Shown: positions 8,345 through 17,192 of the stretch, piece after piece
Layout: each line of letters starts with the position of its first letter
Position numbering within the stretch: the stretch's first letter is position 1
The notes under the pieces: generated by a model
Database searches by the model: none
What the model was told of the DNA's origin: nothing
What the model saw: only the letters and a program-made list of their open reading frames with translations
Program-made: the position numbers and the translations under genes
IMG/VR virus record: IMGVR_UViG_3300032116_000004
Coordinates: 186,001-250,000 of that record
Length of the DNA: 64,000 nucleotides
Strand: one strand, 5' to 3'
DNA from: a virus

Positions 8345-9660
8345 AAGAAATATTGGATCTAGTGCGCCAGCACGTCGAACAAAAACAATCTGACAAGACC
8401 TGGGTGGCCGGCAAAGACTTTGTGAACTATGCAGGTCCATATTTTTCGTCTGACGAGTATGTGGCGGCCGCCGAAGCATTGCTAAACGGCTGGTTGGTCA
8501 TGGGCAACAAGAGTCTTAGATTCGAGCAAAAATTCCCCAAAGAGTTTGGCAAAGATCGTGGCGTGCTCACCAACAGTGGTAGCAGTGCAAATCTCTTGAT
8601 GATGACCGCAATGAAGAGCAAACGTGGACACAACTTTCCGCCAGGTACCAAGGTATTGATGCCTATCGCAGGATTCCCAACTACACTGAATCCAACCTTA
8701 CAAAACGGATTCACACCAGTTTTCTGTGACATCGAAATCGATACACTAAACATTGACTTGGATCAAGCAGAACAGATATTGGCCAACGATCCAGACATCC
8801 GGATCATGACTTTTGCTCATGTGCTGGGTAATCCGCCCAACATGGACCGAGTGATGGAACTGGTGCATCGACACAATTTAATCTTGTTGGAAGATTGCTG
8901 TGATGGCTTGGGCACAACCTATGATGGCCGACCATTGGGGAGTTTTGGTCTAATGGCATCGTGCAGTTTTTATCCAGCACATCATATGACCATGGGCGAA
9001 GGCGGCTTTGTGGCCATGAACGATCCACAACAAGAAATCATTGTGCGCAGTCTACGTGAATGGGGTCGTGGTTGCTATTGTGTAGGACCCGAGGCTAACA
9101 AATTAAAATGTGGCACTTGCGGCAAACGGTTCAATGAGTGGATCCCAGAGATGCCAGATCAGATCTTTGATCACAAGTATGTGTATGATGAAATTGGATA
9201 CAATCTAAAACCCATCGAACTACAAGCGGCCATGGGACTGGAACAAATCAAGAAGTTGCCCGAGATACATGCTCTACGGCAACGCAACTACGCTCTGTTG
9301 TTTGAGATCTATGAAAAGTATGAGGAATTCTTCCACTTACCACGTGCCAGAGACAAAGCCGATGTCAGCTGGTTCGCGTTTCCATTGACCATCCGTGCGG
9401 ATGCTCCATTCTCTCGCATGGATATCGTTGACTATCTCGAAGAAAATCTCATACAGACACGCCCTTATTTTGCTGGCAACATCATGTTGCAACCTGCGTA
9501 TAGTCATTTGATGGATCCTGTGGCGGCACGCGACAACTATCCAGTGGCCACATTTACCATGAAGAACACATTCTTCCATGGCTGTAGTCCAGTTATCACT
9601 CCTGAACAGGTCGCCTACATTGGTGAAAAGGTCGACGGATTCCTGAGTCTTTACCTATGA
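8341..9660 (+). CDS. rfbH: CDP-4-keto-6-deoxyglucose 3-dehydrase-like (RfbH/E1)
   Basis: This 439-residue protein belongs to the DegT/DnrJ/EryC1 fold but carries the marks of RfbH (E1): the PLP lysine is replaced by histidine in SFYPAHHMTMGEGG (around residue 219), and a cysteine cluster follows (C near 244 and CGTC near 259-262) that in RfbH binds a [2Fe-2S] centre. Such enzymes remove the C3 hydroxyl to give 3,6-dideoxy-4-keto sugars. No E3 reductase partner is seen in the window. It is translationally coupled to its neighbours. Confidence 0.85.
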   Translation: MKEILDLVRQHVEQKQSDKTWVAGKDFVNYAGPYFSSDEYVAAAEALLNGWLVMGNKSLRFEQKFPKEFGKDRGVLTNSGSSANLLMMTAMKSKRGHNFPPGTKVLMPIAGFPTTLNPTLQNGFTPVFCDIEIDTLNIDLDQAEQILANDPDIRIMTFAHVLGNPPNMDRVMELVHRHNLILLEDCCDGLGTTYDGRPLGSFGLMASCSFYPAHHMTMGEGGFVAMNDPQQEIIVRSLREWGRGCYCVGPEANKLKCGTCGKRFNEWIPEMPDQIFDHKYVYDEIGYNLKPIELQAAMGLEQIKKLPEIHALRQRNYALLFEIYEKYEEFFHLPRARDKADVSWFAFPLTIRADAPFSRMDIVDYLEENLIQTRPYFAGNIMLQPAYSHLMDPVAARDNYPVATFTMKNTFFHGCSPVITPEQVAYIGEKVDGFLSLYL

Positions 9661-10283
9661 TCACCCGGCAAGAACTCATCGACTTTGAATCAGACATAGC
9701 ACACTGTTTCAATACGAAACAGATACGGGCACCCATCCATCTCTACGATGGTGCCGAAGATCAGATCATGCGGGTGTTTGAAAAAATCAATGTTGACAAC
9801 GATTGGGTATGTTGCACATGGCGAAATCACTATCAAGCCTTGCTCAAAGGTGTGCCACAAACTTTGCTGAAAGAAAAGATCCTGGCGGGAAAAAGCATGG
9901 TGATGAATCTGCCCGAGTATCGTTTTATCTGTTCCAGCATCGTGGGCGGGATTCCCAGCATCGCAGTGGGACTGGCCCTGGCATCAAAAATACAACAAAA
10001 AGATTCTCGTGTATGGTGTTGGTGTGGAGATATGAGCGCCGAAACCGGAGCCTGGTCCGAAGCCTATAGATATTCTCAAGCACATGATCTACCCATAACC
10101 TTCATAGTAGAAGACAATGAGTTGAGTGTGCTGACACCCACTAGGGAAGTGTGGGGAGAGTCGAGATGGTATCTCCCAGATCAAGAGCCGACCGATTGGT
10201 ATGAAAGCCAGCATCTTATCTACTATCGATATAAAAACAACAAATATCCACATGCAGGAGCAGGTGTCAGGGTGCAATTCTAA
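9657..10283 (+). CDS. TPP-dependent enzyme, alpha-like subunit
   Basis: This 208-residue protein matches the diphosphate-binding half of 2-oxo-acid dehydrogenase E1/transketolase enzymes: GGIPSIAVGLALA near residue 98 and GDMSAETGAWSEA near 123, a variant of the GDGx(25-30)N motif ending in VEDNELS. It is shorter than E1-alpha proteins (about 320). The next gene encodes the pyrimidine-binding half, so the two should form one active site. With RfbH and an SDR nearby, a two-carbon transfer to a sugar, as in AviB1/AviB2-type branched-sugar synthesis, is a reasonable inference. Confidence 0.75.
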   Translation: MITRQELIDFESDIAHCFNTKQIRAPIHLYDGAEDQIMRVFEKINVDNDWVCCTWRNHYQALLKGVPQTLLKEKILAGKSMVMNLPEYRFICSSIVGGIPSIAVGLALASKIQQKDSRVWCWCGDMSAETGAWSEAYRYSQAHDLPITFIVEDNELSVLTPTREVWGESRWYLPDQEPTDWYESQHLIYYRYKNNKYPHAGAGVRVQF

Positions 10284-10822
10284 TGACCACACAACATTAC
10301 AATCAATGCCTCAAAGATGCCATGTCATGGTTATCACAACAGCCTGGCACTGTGTTTCTGGGCCAGGCTGTGAGATATGGCGGAACCGGATGTTATGAAA
10401 GCCTTACAGTGGTCGACGACACACGCAAAATAGAATTCCCCATAGCAGAAAATTTCCAAATTGGTGTCAGCACTGGCTTGGCCATGGCAGGATTGATTCC
10501 TGTGTCCGTGGTTCCTCGATGGAATTTTCTACTGTGTGCTACGGATCAGATAGTGAATCATCTCGACAAAATGGTCACTCTCAGCGATGGTGCCTGCCGC
10601 CCAAAGGTCATCATCCGTGTGGCTGTTGGCAGTGAAATACCCGTGGATCCACAAGACCAACACAAAGGTAATTTCAGTGAAGCGTTTAGATTGTTGTGCA
10701 AACACATAGACATCATTGAGTGCGATACTCCGGAAAGCATATTGCCAGCCTACCAACATGCATATCAGAGGCAGGATGATCGGAGCACCATCGTGGTTGA
10801 GTTTCCGGACTACGGTAAATGA
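10283..10822 (+). CDS. TPP-dependent enzyme, beta-like subunit
   Basis: This 179-residue protein matches the pyrimidine-binding domain of transketolase/E1-beta: FPIAENFQIGVSTGLAMAG near residue 51 contains the glutamate that activates the thiamine ring, followed by the conserved WNFLLCATDQIVNH region. There is no C-terminal transketolase domain. The gene starts within the stop codon of the alpha-like gene, a normal arrangement for obligate subunits. Confidence 0.75.
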   Translation: MTTQHYNQCLKDAMSWLSQQPGTVFLGQAVRYGGTGCYESLTVVDDTRKIEFPIAENFQIGVSTGLAMAGLIPVSVVPRWNFLLCATDQIVNHLDKMVTLSDGACRPKVIIRVAVGSEIPVDPQDQHKGNFSEAFRLLCKHIDIIECDTPESILPAYQHAYQRQDDRSTIVVEFPDYGK

Positions 10823-11625
10823 AAATACTGATCACTGGAGGCCATGGATTCGTTGGGCGTTTCCTGGGCCAATATCTGGCTCACAGTCACGACGTTTATG
10901 CACCCGGAAGGGATCAATTGGATGTATGCGATCCTGGCGCTGTGGATCGTGTTTTGAGCAATGGCTATGATTGGATCATCCACTGTGCCGTATCAGGTCG
11001 CAATCAAACTCTAAGCACGGATCCTGCCATAGTTTCCAACAACATCAGGGCCTTGAACAATATTTTATCAAAACGAGACAGTTGGGGATCATTGATCAAT
11101 ATAGCCAGTGGAGCAGAATTTGATCTTGACACCGATATCGATCGTGCCAAAGAACAAGATATCTGGATCCGAAATCCACAGCACAGTTATGGCCTGAGCA
11201 AAAATTTAACAGCAAAGATAGTGGCGGCGTTACCAAATTGCGTCAATCTCCGTTTGTTTGGGTGTTTTGATCCCAGCGAATCCGATCCCAGACCTATCAA
11301 AAGGTGCCAAGGGTTGGTCTCACAAGGATTGCCTTTTTTGATAGAGGACAGGCCTTTTGATACAGTTTCAGCAGGAGATTTTGCTCGGGTGGTTTCGGCT
11401 GTTTTGGATGGTAAAATACGTGACAACGATTTGAATGTAGTGTATAATAAAAAACATACATTGGGTGAAACATTGAAAATTTACTGTAGATTACACAACT
11501 ATGATCCAGATTTGATCAGGATCTCAGACAAACCGGGCAGGAGTTATACCGGTGATGGCAGCCGACTGCATGCACATGCTTTGCCCTTGGTCGGACTAGA
11601 ACACAGCCTCAGAGAATACCTATGA
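10819..11625 (+). CDS. NAD(P)-dependent sugar reductase/epimerase (SDR)
   Basis: This 268-residue extended SDR begins with ILITGGHGFVGRFLG, the dinucleotide site, and has an active-site YGLSK near residue 127. It resembles dTDP-4-dehydrorhamnose reductase and GDP-fucose synthase-like proteins. In this operon it would reduce a 4-keto group, or the branched-chain carbonyl, as the last step before transfer. The codon use around 11400-11470 is a little AT-richer than the neighbours. Confidence 0.75.
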   Translation: MKILITGGHGFVGRFLGQYLAHSHDVYAPGRDQLDVCDPGAVDRVLSNGYDWIIHCAVSGRNQTLSTDPAIVSNNIRALNNILSKRDSWGSLINIASGAEFDLDTDIDRAKEQDIWIRNPQHSYGLSKNLTAKIVAALPNCVNLRLFGCFDPSESDPRPIKRCQGLVSQGLPFLIEDRPFDTVSAGDFARVVSAVLDGKIRDNDLNVVYNKKHTLGETLKIYCRLHNYDPDLIRISDKPGRSYTGDGSRLHAHALPLVGLEHSLREYL

Positions 11626-12194
11626 AAAAAGTCTACGTGAGTTGGTCTGACGTGCAACGACAGGTGCAGGAATTAGTGCGACAGATGTGGTTGGATCAAT
11701 GGCGACCAGATTATGTGGTAGGTATCACCCGAGGTGGTCTGGTTCCAGCCAACCTGATCAGCCAGTATCTGGATTGTCCGATGTATACTCTAGGCGTTCG
11801 ATTGCGCGACGGCAACGATGGTGATTGCGAAAGCAATCTTTGGATGCCAGAAGACGCTTTTGGTTACCATAGAACCGACGACTTGCCGGGATTTAGCAAT
11901 TCCGCCTTGCGTAAGAACATCCTGATAGTGGATGATATCAATGACTCTGGCGCCACTATAAACTGGATTCGCAAAGATTGGCAAGGGTCTTGTTTGCCTA
12001 ACGATCCTGCCTGGGCCGAAGTCTGGGGCAATAATCTACGCCTTGCTGTGCTCTATGACAACGAATCCAGTGAAGCAGAACTCATAGTAGATTACGCAGC
12101 CGAACGTGTGAACAAATTTGAAACACCACAGTGGATCGTGTTTCCGTGGGAAGAGTGGTGGCGTCATTGGAATCCCGAAGAACAACATGTATGA
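11622..12194 (+). CDS. Phosphoribosyltransferase (Gpt-like)
   Basis: A type I phosphoribosyltransferase of 190 residues. VVGITRGGLVPAN near residue 30 and the PRPP-binding ILIVDDINDSGAT near 103 are diagnostic, and the overall pattern is closest to xanthine-guanine phosphoribosyltransferase. It would salvage a purine base to its nucleotide; because preQ0-pathway genes lie close by, a modified base is a possible substrate, but that is speculation. Overlaps the SDR gene by four bases. Confidence 0.8.
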   Translation: MKKVYVSWSDVQRQVQELVRQMWLDQWRPDYVVGITRGGLVPANLISQYLDCPMYTLGVRLRDGNDGDCESNLWMPEDAFGYHRTDDLPGFSNSALRKNILIVDDINDSGATINWIRKDWQGSCLPNDPAWAEVWGNNLRLAVLYDNESSEAELIVDYAAERVNKFETPQWIVFPWEEWWRHWNPEEQHV

Positions 12195-12648
12195 TGTGGT
12201 AGTTGTCATGGTGCATGTATGGCAAGACATGCCCAAATTGGAAAACATACGTTGGAAAGAATTCTCTGCACTGATAGTAGATGATGCCAACAAGATTTCT
12301 TGGCCCAAAATATGGCAGTTTGATTTCATAGATAAAACAGCATGGTTGAATTTGACTGCCAATAAACCAGATATTGCAGATAAGATAATGGATCAAGGCA
12401 AAGTGCCCCATCCTGCCATAAGATATGGATACAACGATTGGATATCAACATCTGATGGGCAAACAGCAGATATCATAAAACTACTCAATCCAAAAATAGT
12501 GATGTTTGGAGGCCTCCACAAAGATTTGTGTGTCACAGGCGTCAAACTAGCCGTAGAAGATGATCAACGAGAATACTTTGTCAGTGATAGATTGAGTTAT
12601 ACTTGGAAACAAACCGCCGCGGCCATATACAAGGATTGGGACAAATGA
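12187..12648 (+). CDS. Isochorismatase/nicotinamidase-fold protein
   Basis: This 153-residue protein resembles the cysteine hydrolase superfamily: an N-terminal acidic strand (ALIVDDANK), and near residue 98 MFGGLHKDLCVTGV, which aligns with the catalytic-cysteine motif GxxTDxCV. A nicotinamidase-like role in NAD salvage or another amide hydrolysis is possible. It is slightly shorter than family norms and the first catalytic aspartate region is poorly conserved. Confidence 0.65.
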   Translation: MYDVVVVMVHVWQDMPKLENIRWKEFSALIVDDANKISWPKIWQFDFIDKTAWLNLTANKPDIADKIMDQGKVPHPAIRYGYNDWISTSDGQTADIIKLLNPKIVMFGGLHKDLCVTGVKLAVEDDQREYFVSDRLSYTWKQTAAAIYKDWDK

Positions 12649-13073
12649 TAGAGCCATTGCGCGATGATCTAATGGTGCAACAACAGTTGCCTGCCGGGCG
12701 CACAGTGAATGGTGCTTGGCAACACATGGTGGCTGTGATCATGCTGAACCAAACTGGACGCAAACCGGTAAAAACAGTTTTCCCTATCTTTATGGATAGA
12801 TGGTCTACGCCCGATCGATTCCTTCGAGCCACTGAGAAAGAAGTCAAGGATGTAATCTGTCCTTTGGGCATGGTCAATGTTAGATATAAAAGATTACATG
12901 GCATGACTCAAGATTTCTTGACCTGGCAACACGAAGATGCTACAATGTTATATGGCATTGGCAAATATGGGTCAGACAGTTATGAAATCTTTTTCAAGAA
13001 CAACTATGCTGTTGATCCCACAGACAAAGAACTAAAACGCTATTTACAAGAAGAAATTTTTGAAATCATCTAA
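12645..13073 (+). CDS. HhH-GPD DNA glycosylase, MBD4-like
   Basis: This 142-residue protein matches the compact glycosylase domain of MBD4-like enzymes: IMLNQTGRKPV near residue 28, a helix-hairpin-helix with LYGIGKYGSDSY near 103, and VDPTDKELKRYL near 123 with the catalytic aspartate. Such enzymes remove mispaired T or U opposite G. There are no iron-sulphur cysteines. It could repair deaminated bases, or protect or restrict modified DNA. The ATG overlaps the preceding stop. Confidence 0.8.
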   Translation: MIEPLRDDLMVQQQLPAGRTVNGAWQHMVAVIMLNQTGRKPVKTVFPIFMDRWSTPDRFLRATEKEVKDVICPLGMVNVRYKRLHGMTQDFLTWQHEDATMLYGIGKYGSDSYEIFFKNNYAVDPTDKELKRYLQEEIFEII

Positions 13074-13081
13074 ATACAATC

Positions 13082-13981
13082 ATGGAAAAAATCACTTACA
13101 CAGAAATATTTTATAGCCTCCAGGGCGAAGGCCGATGGGCCGGCGTGCCTTCGGTATTCTTCCGCACCTATGGTTGCAACTTCCGTTGTAAAAAGTTTGG
13201 CCGTCCACGCGATGAAATCCTTGAAGGACACAACCCCGAAGTCACGGACATCATCGAAATGGTTCGGGCCGAACCCGAACGTTATAAGAAGTTTGAGGAT
13301 CTGCCCCTTGTGACCACAGGATGCGATACCTACGCTTCGATCTATCCTGAGTTTAAGAGTTTCAATCACATCGACGACACAGACACTATCGTAGACAAGA
13401 TGCATGCTATGATTCCCAACAATCGTTGGAACTCCGACGGATGGAACGACAATGACATCCATCTTGTTGTCACTGGCGGAGAACCACTGTTGGGGTATCA
13501 GCAACTGTATCCGCAACTGTTAGAACGCTGTAGGGCCAACGGACTGAAAAGTCTGACCTTTGAAACCAATGGAACCCAAGATCTCTACCCCGAAGTGCAT
13601 GAATACTTGTTTGAAGAATTCACGAGGCACGGTCGAGATTATGACAGGCTCACATTCAGTGTCAGTCCAAAACTACCCTGTTCTGGAGAGTCGTGGGATC
13701 GTGCTATCAATCCCAAGATCATCAAGAATTATGAGATGATTGGTTATACCTACGTGAAATTTGTGGTAGCTACACGCCAAGACGTGGAAGATGCCGAACG
13801 TGCAGTGGCTGAATTCCGCGAGGCAGGATTTGGCGGGCCTGTGTATCTCATGCCCATGGGTGGTGTTCCGCAGGTATACAATCTCAACACGCAAGAAGTG
13901 GCACGTTTAGCCATGGAACGTGGATGGCGTTACAGTCCCAGACTGCAAGTGGATATCTGGCGCAACGCCTGGGGAACATGA
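13082..13981 (+). CDS. queE: 7-carboxy-7-deazaguanine synthase, phage-type QueE
   Basis: This 299-residue radical SAM protein starts with YTEIFYSLQGEGRWAGVPSV, the QueE signature. The cluster motif reads GCNFRCKKFG, so the third cysteine of CxxxCxxC is phenylalanine; about 55 residues of inserted sequence include TGCDTYAS, whose cysteine could be the missing ligand. VTGGEPLL and TFETNGTQ follow. The product is a precursor of preQ0. This variant form is what phages usually carry, as far as I know. A TAAATA sequence just before the ATG resembles a late promoter. Confidence 0.87.
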   Translation: MEKITYTEIFYSLQGEGRWAGVPSVFFRTYGCNFRCKKFGRPRDEILEGHNPEVTDIIEMVRAEPERYKKFEDLPLVTTGCDTYASIYPEFKSFNHIDDTDTIVDKMHAMIPNNRWNSDGWNDNDIHLVVTGGEPLLGYQQLYPQLLERCRANGLKSLTFETNGTQDLYPEVHEYLFEEFTRHGRDYDRLTFSVSPKLPCSGESWDRAINPKIIKNYEMIGYTYVKFVVATRQDVEDAERAVAEFREAGFGGPVYLMPMGGVPQVYNLNTQEVARLAMERGWRYSPRLQVDIWRNAWGT

Positions 13982-13982
13982 T

Positions 13983-14465
13983 TTGTCAAACAAGGCCAAG
14001 GGTCGCACGAGCTATGATACCCAAGCCGGTAATGTAGTCGTTGAGTTCTTCAACAGGAACGTAACGCCTTATCCTACTGAAGCTGGCGGACCTAAGTTTG
14101 ATCTTATTCCCATCGAAAAGCAAAAAGACATCATGGTCAATGTGGCCAGGATGCATGCTGAACAAGAATATCATCGCATACTAGAACTGGTAGAAGTGCT
14201 ACAACGACAGGCCGCGGGAATTAAACGTCGGTTGGATGTCACTGACATGGTGCATCAAGCGCACTATCAGTTCCAGACCTATCATGGCCAATGTTATTGG
14301 TTAGCCCATGATCACATGCACCAAGGTAGGATAGCATTGTTGCACATGGGACCAGGAGAATGGAGCACAGGTGCCCCGGACTGGTATGAATATATCTGCC
14401 GAGTGAAGTGGCTAGGTGACTACACTTGGGCAGAAGTTGATGATCAAGGAAACGTCATAGAATGA
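13983..14465 (+). CDS. DUF2452-family protein
   Basis: This 160-residue protein resembles DUF2452 (phage and C1orf50-type proteins): a long helical middle (residues 55-85) is followed by a tyrosine-rich C-terminal part with CYWLAHD, GPGEW and LGDYTWAEVD. Function unknown. A TTG one base after the queE stop is the likely start; the longer ATG-started frame would lie wholly within queE. Confidence 0.7.
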   Translation: MSNKAKGRTSYDTQAGNVVVEFFNRNVTPYPTEAGGPKFDLIPIEKQKDIMVNVARMHAEQEYHRILELVEVLQRQAAGIKRRLDVTDMVHQAHYQFQTYHGQCYWLAHDHMHQGRIALLHMGPGEWSTGAPDWYEYICRVKWLGDYTWAEVDDQGNVIE

Positions 14466-14824
14466 CCGTGATACACATTGATCGAGAAGCCGGGCCCAAA
14501 GAAGTCAGTTATAAGATAGAACGTCCTGATGGTGGGTGGAAACGTAACTTTACCGAATCCGAAAAAAACAAACTGTCGCCCATAGCCGAAACCTTGGCCA
14601 TGATGGATGGCAATGCATTCTTTACCAACTCTGATGTGGTAGAAAGTTATCTGCCCGAAGCCCATGCCATATATGAAAGCAACGGCGGCGACACGGGTTG
14701 GGCTAGTGAATGCAGTTGGCTGCGAGATTGGCGCATGATACAAGAAGATACCACACTCAAGGATGCTTACGATAAATTACAAGTGCTATTGGCGCTGAAG
14801 AGGAAAGAAAATGGGAATATTTGA
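14462..14824 (+). CDS. Unrecognised small protein
   Basis: This 120-residue protein is acidic, with no clear motif; tryptophans cluster near residues 79-89. It overlaps its neighbours at both ends by 4 and 14 bases, which supports real translation. Confidence 0.6.
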   Translation: MTVIHIDREAGPKEVSYKIERPDGGWKRNFTESEKNKLSPIAETLAMMDGNAFFTNSDVVESYLPEAHAIYESNGGDTGWASECSWLRDWRMIQEDTTLKDAYDKLQVLLALKRKENGNI

Positions 14825-15227
14825 TCTGTTCAAAAGAAAAGAAAAAGTCAGTGAAACTGCGGTTTCCAACGAAAATGTTGACAAAGATATAAAAAAGTCT
14901 GCAGAACCAACAAAAAGTAAGAAAAAGTCTGAGAAAGAATTAGCCACAGAACGTGGTGAACCTTACATCGAAATACTGAGAATGGACGTCAACCCCAATG
15001 ACATCAACACCGGCGCATTTGAGTTTGATTGGAATGACAAGTTCGTGGCCAATCTCATACGAGCAGGATATCAAGGCAAAACCGATGCTGACCTAGTGGA
15101 TCAATGGTTCCAGAATGTGTGTCGCAACGTGGTGCTAGAAACCTACGAACAGTATGAAGCCATGAACAACGACAGCCGTTACATGCAGAGCAGAGATCTC
15201 GGAGATGGTCGGAGAGAGATAGGATGA
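14811..15227 (+). CDS. Unrecognised protein with charged N-terminus
   Basis: This 138-residue protein starts with MGIFDLFKRKEK and a lysine-rich, probably disordered stretch to residue 55, then a compact acidic domain. It is coupled by overlap to both neighbours. The N-terminus resembles small phage proteins of unknown role. Confidence 0.6.
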   Translation: MGIFDLFKRKEKVSETAVSNENVDKDIKKSAEPTKSKKKSEKELATERGEPYIEILRMDVNPNDINTGAFEFDWNDKFVANLIRAGYQGKTDADLVDQWFQNVCRNVVLETYEQYEAMNNDSRYMQSRDLGDGRREIG

Positions 15228-15742
15228 TATTCAATCACATCAAACAACTGCATGCCGAAGGCAAGAAGATTGGCATCACATTCTCGACCTTTGACATGTT
15301 GCATGCTGGCCATATTGCCATGCTGAGCGAAGCTAAAAATCACTGTGACTATCTCATCTGTGGTTTACAAACTGATCCCACCATAGATAGACCTGACACC
15401 AAGAACCGCCCTGTGCAAAGTATCGTAGAACGACAGATACAGTTGGCGGCCTGCCGTTATGTGGATGAGATTGTGATATATTCCACCGAACAAGATCTAC
15501 GAGATCTTTTGCTGATACTGCCCGTGGATGTTCGTATCTTAGGAGTAGAATATCAAGGAAAGAATTTTTCCGGACAGGCTGAATGTGAGCAACGTGGAAT
15601 AGATATCATATTCAATGGCAGAGATCACAGTTTCAGTTCCAGCGGTCTGCGCCAACGTGTGGTAGCAGCCGAGCACGAAAAAGAAATCAAGAAAAAAGCC
15701 GCACCCGTTGGCAACGATGATAACCCGACAACGAGTCCTTGA
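15224..15742 (+). CDS. Cytidylyltransferase-like nucleotidyltransferase
   Basis: This 172-residue protein has TFSTFDMLHAGHIAML near residue 20, containing the HxGH nucleotide motif of the TagD/RfaE-like cytidylyltransferase family, and FSSSGLRQRV near 143 in place of the ISTT motif. It would activate a phosphorylated small alcohol or sugar with CTP. It may feed the glycan genes (CDP-linked precursor), but the substrate is not determined. The C-terminal ~25 residues are lysine-rich extra sequence. Confidence 0.75.
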   Translation: MIFNHIKQLHAEGKKIGITFSTFDMLHAGHIAMLSEAKNHCDYLICGLQTDPTIDRPDTKNRPVQSIVERQIQLAACRYVDEIVIYSTEQDLRDLLLILPVDVRILGVEYQGKNFSGQAECEQRGIDIIFNGRDHSFSSSGLRQRVVAAEHEKEIKKKAAPVGNDDNPTTSP

Positions 15743-16491
15743 TGATTTTAACCAATGGTTGTAGTTTTACTGAAGGTTTTTATCTTGCTAACAAAAATGA
15801 CGCTTGGCCTGCACAACTTGGATCTTTATTAAATTCCACAGTGATGGATCTGTCGTTAGGTGGGGCGAGTAATCAAAGAATTTTACGGACCACACAAGAA
15901 TCTCTGGTCAATCATAAAAATATTGATTTGGTAGTGATCGGGTGGACCGGAAACGAACGCAATGAAATTTTTTCAACTGATGGCGATTACGTGAGAGCCA
16001 CGTTTGGCGGCTGCCTTGGCGAAAAAACAGACAATCGCAACAATCAGGAATATCTTGAAATCTTGCATAAGAATTGGGTGAAATATAATTTCAACGAATG
16101 GTTAAATTATCGTAATTGGATCTACGACGTCTTGTTACTGCAAGATTATCTTGATTTTGCAAAAATTCCTTATAAATTTTTTTCAGCATTTGGTGAGAAT
16201 CTTATCGCCGATTTTTTAAATAAAGATCAAAAAAGCCTCGACTTGGTCCGGCACGCTTGGGCTCCATGGAATCGAGAACAATTCTCTCCGGATATGGAGC
16301 GAAATCTAGATTGGAAAGAAATGTGTGATTTAATAACAAAGATAAACCTTGATCGTTGGATAACTAAAAATGAACACACGATGGATAGTTATCTGATGTC
16401 TATAGGAATAATCGAAAGAGAACCAGGAGGACATCCTGTGGAAAATGGTCATCGGTGTTGGGCAGAAAAAATAGCGACTGAAACACGATGA
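15742..16491 (+). CDS. SGNH/GDSL-like hydrolase 1
   Basis: This 249-residue protein begins MILTNGCSFTEGF, a GxSxT-type block I of SGNH hydrolases with serine as candidate nucleophile, followed by DLSLGGASNQRI (block II glycine/asparagine) and VVIGWTGNER (block III). A late PGGHPVENGH supplies the histidine of block V. Such proteins remove or add acyl groups on glycans. Base composition is AT-richer than the genes before it. The next gene is a second member. Confidence 0.65.
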   Translation: MILTNGCSFTEGFYLANKNDAWPAQLGSLLNSTVMDLSLGGASNQRILRTTQESLVNHKNIDLVVIGWTGNERNEIFSTDGDYVRATFGGCLGEKTDNRNNQEYLEILHKNWVKYNFNEWLNYRNWIYDVLLLQDYLDFAKIPYKFFSAFGENLIADFLNKDQKSLDLVRHAWAPWNREQFSPDMERNLDWKEMCDLITKINLDRWITKNEHTMDSYLMSIGIIEREPGGHPVENGHRCWAEKIATETR

Positions 16492-17189
16492 TATTATATG
16501 TCAACGGCGACAGCCATACAGCCGCGGCCGAAGCTGTCAATGCTTATGCTTTTGCTGAGGATGATCCTAATTTAGGATATCTGCACAGACTACCCCATCC
16601 AGATAATCTAGCTGTGAGTTGGGGGAGATTACTGTCTGAAACGCTCAAAGCCGCATTCCACTGTGATGCAGAATCAGCAGCCAGCAATGACCGCATCATG
16701 CGTACCACACGAAGTTGGATTGACAAACACCAGCGTGATTGGTCCAGGACACTGATGATCATACAATGGTCTACTTGGGAGAGAGAAGAGTGGTTGCATG
16801 AAGAAACCTACTATCAAGTCAATGCTTCGGGCATCGACGATGTTCCACTTGAATTACAAGACCGATACAAACAGTTTGTGGCGTCAGTGGATTGGCAAAC
16901 CAAGACTCAACATTGGCACCAACAGATATGGCAACTGCATCTAGATCTTGCGCAACGTGGCATAAGGCATGTGTTCTTTAATGGCAACTCAGATTTTTCG
17001 GCCGTGCCAAATCGTCTGGAATGGGGCGCCAATTATTTGGAACCTTACAGTCCAGAACACTCATTTTCCATCATCTTGTCCAAAAATTATCAAACAGTGG
17101 CACCCAATTCCTATCATTTTGGTCAGGAAGCTCATAGATTTTTTGCTCATTTTATGTTACAATACTGTATCGCCAACAAATTGATATGA
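16488..17189 (+). CDS. SGNH/GDSL-like hydrolase 2
   Basis: This 233-residue protein begins with LYVNGDSHTAA, matching block I of the SGNH family (GDSH), with ASNDRIMRTTR and IIQWSTWERE as blocks II and III and SYHFGQEAH near residue 205 as the catalytic histidine region. It resembles the preceding gene in order of motifs but is divergent in sequence. Probably acts on the same glycan system. Confidence 0.65.
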   Translation: MILYVNGDSHTAAAEAVNAYAFAEDDPNLGYLHRLPHPDNLAVSWGRLLSETLKAAFHCDAESAASNDRIMRTTRSWIDKHQRDWSRTLMIIQWSTWEREEWLHEETYYQVNASGIDDVPLELQDRYKQFVASVDWQTKTQHWHQQIWQLHLDLAQRGIRHVFFNGNSDFSAVPNRLEWGANYLEPYSPEHSFSIILSKNYQTVAPNSYHFGQEAHRFFAHFMLQYCIANKLI

Positions 17190-17192
17190 GCC

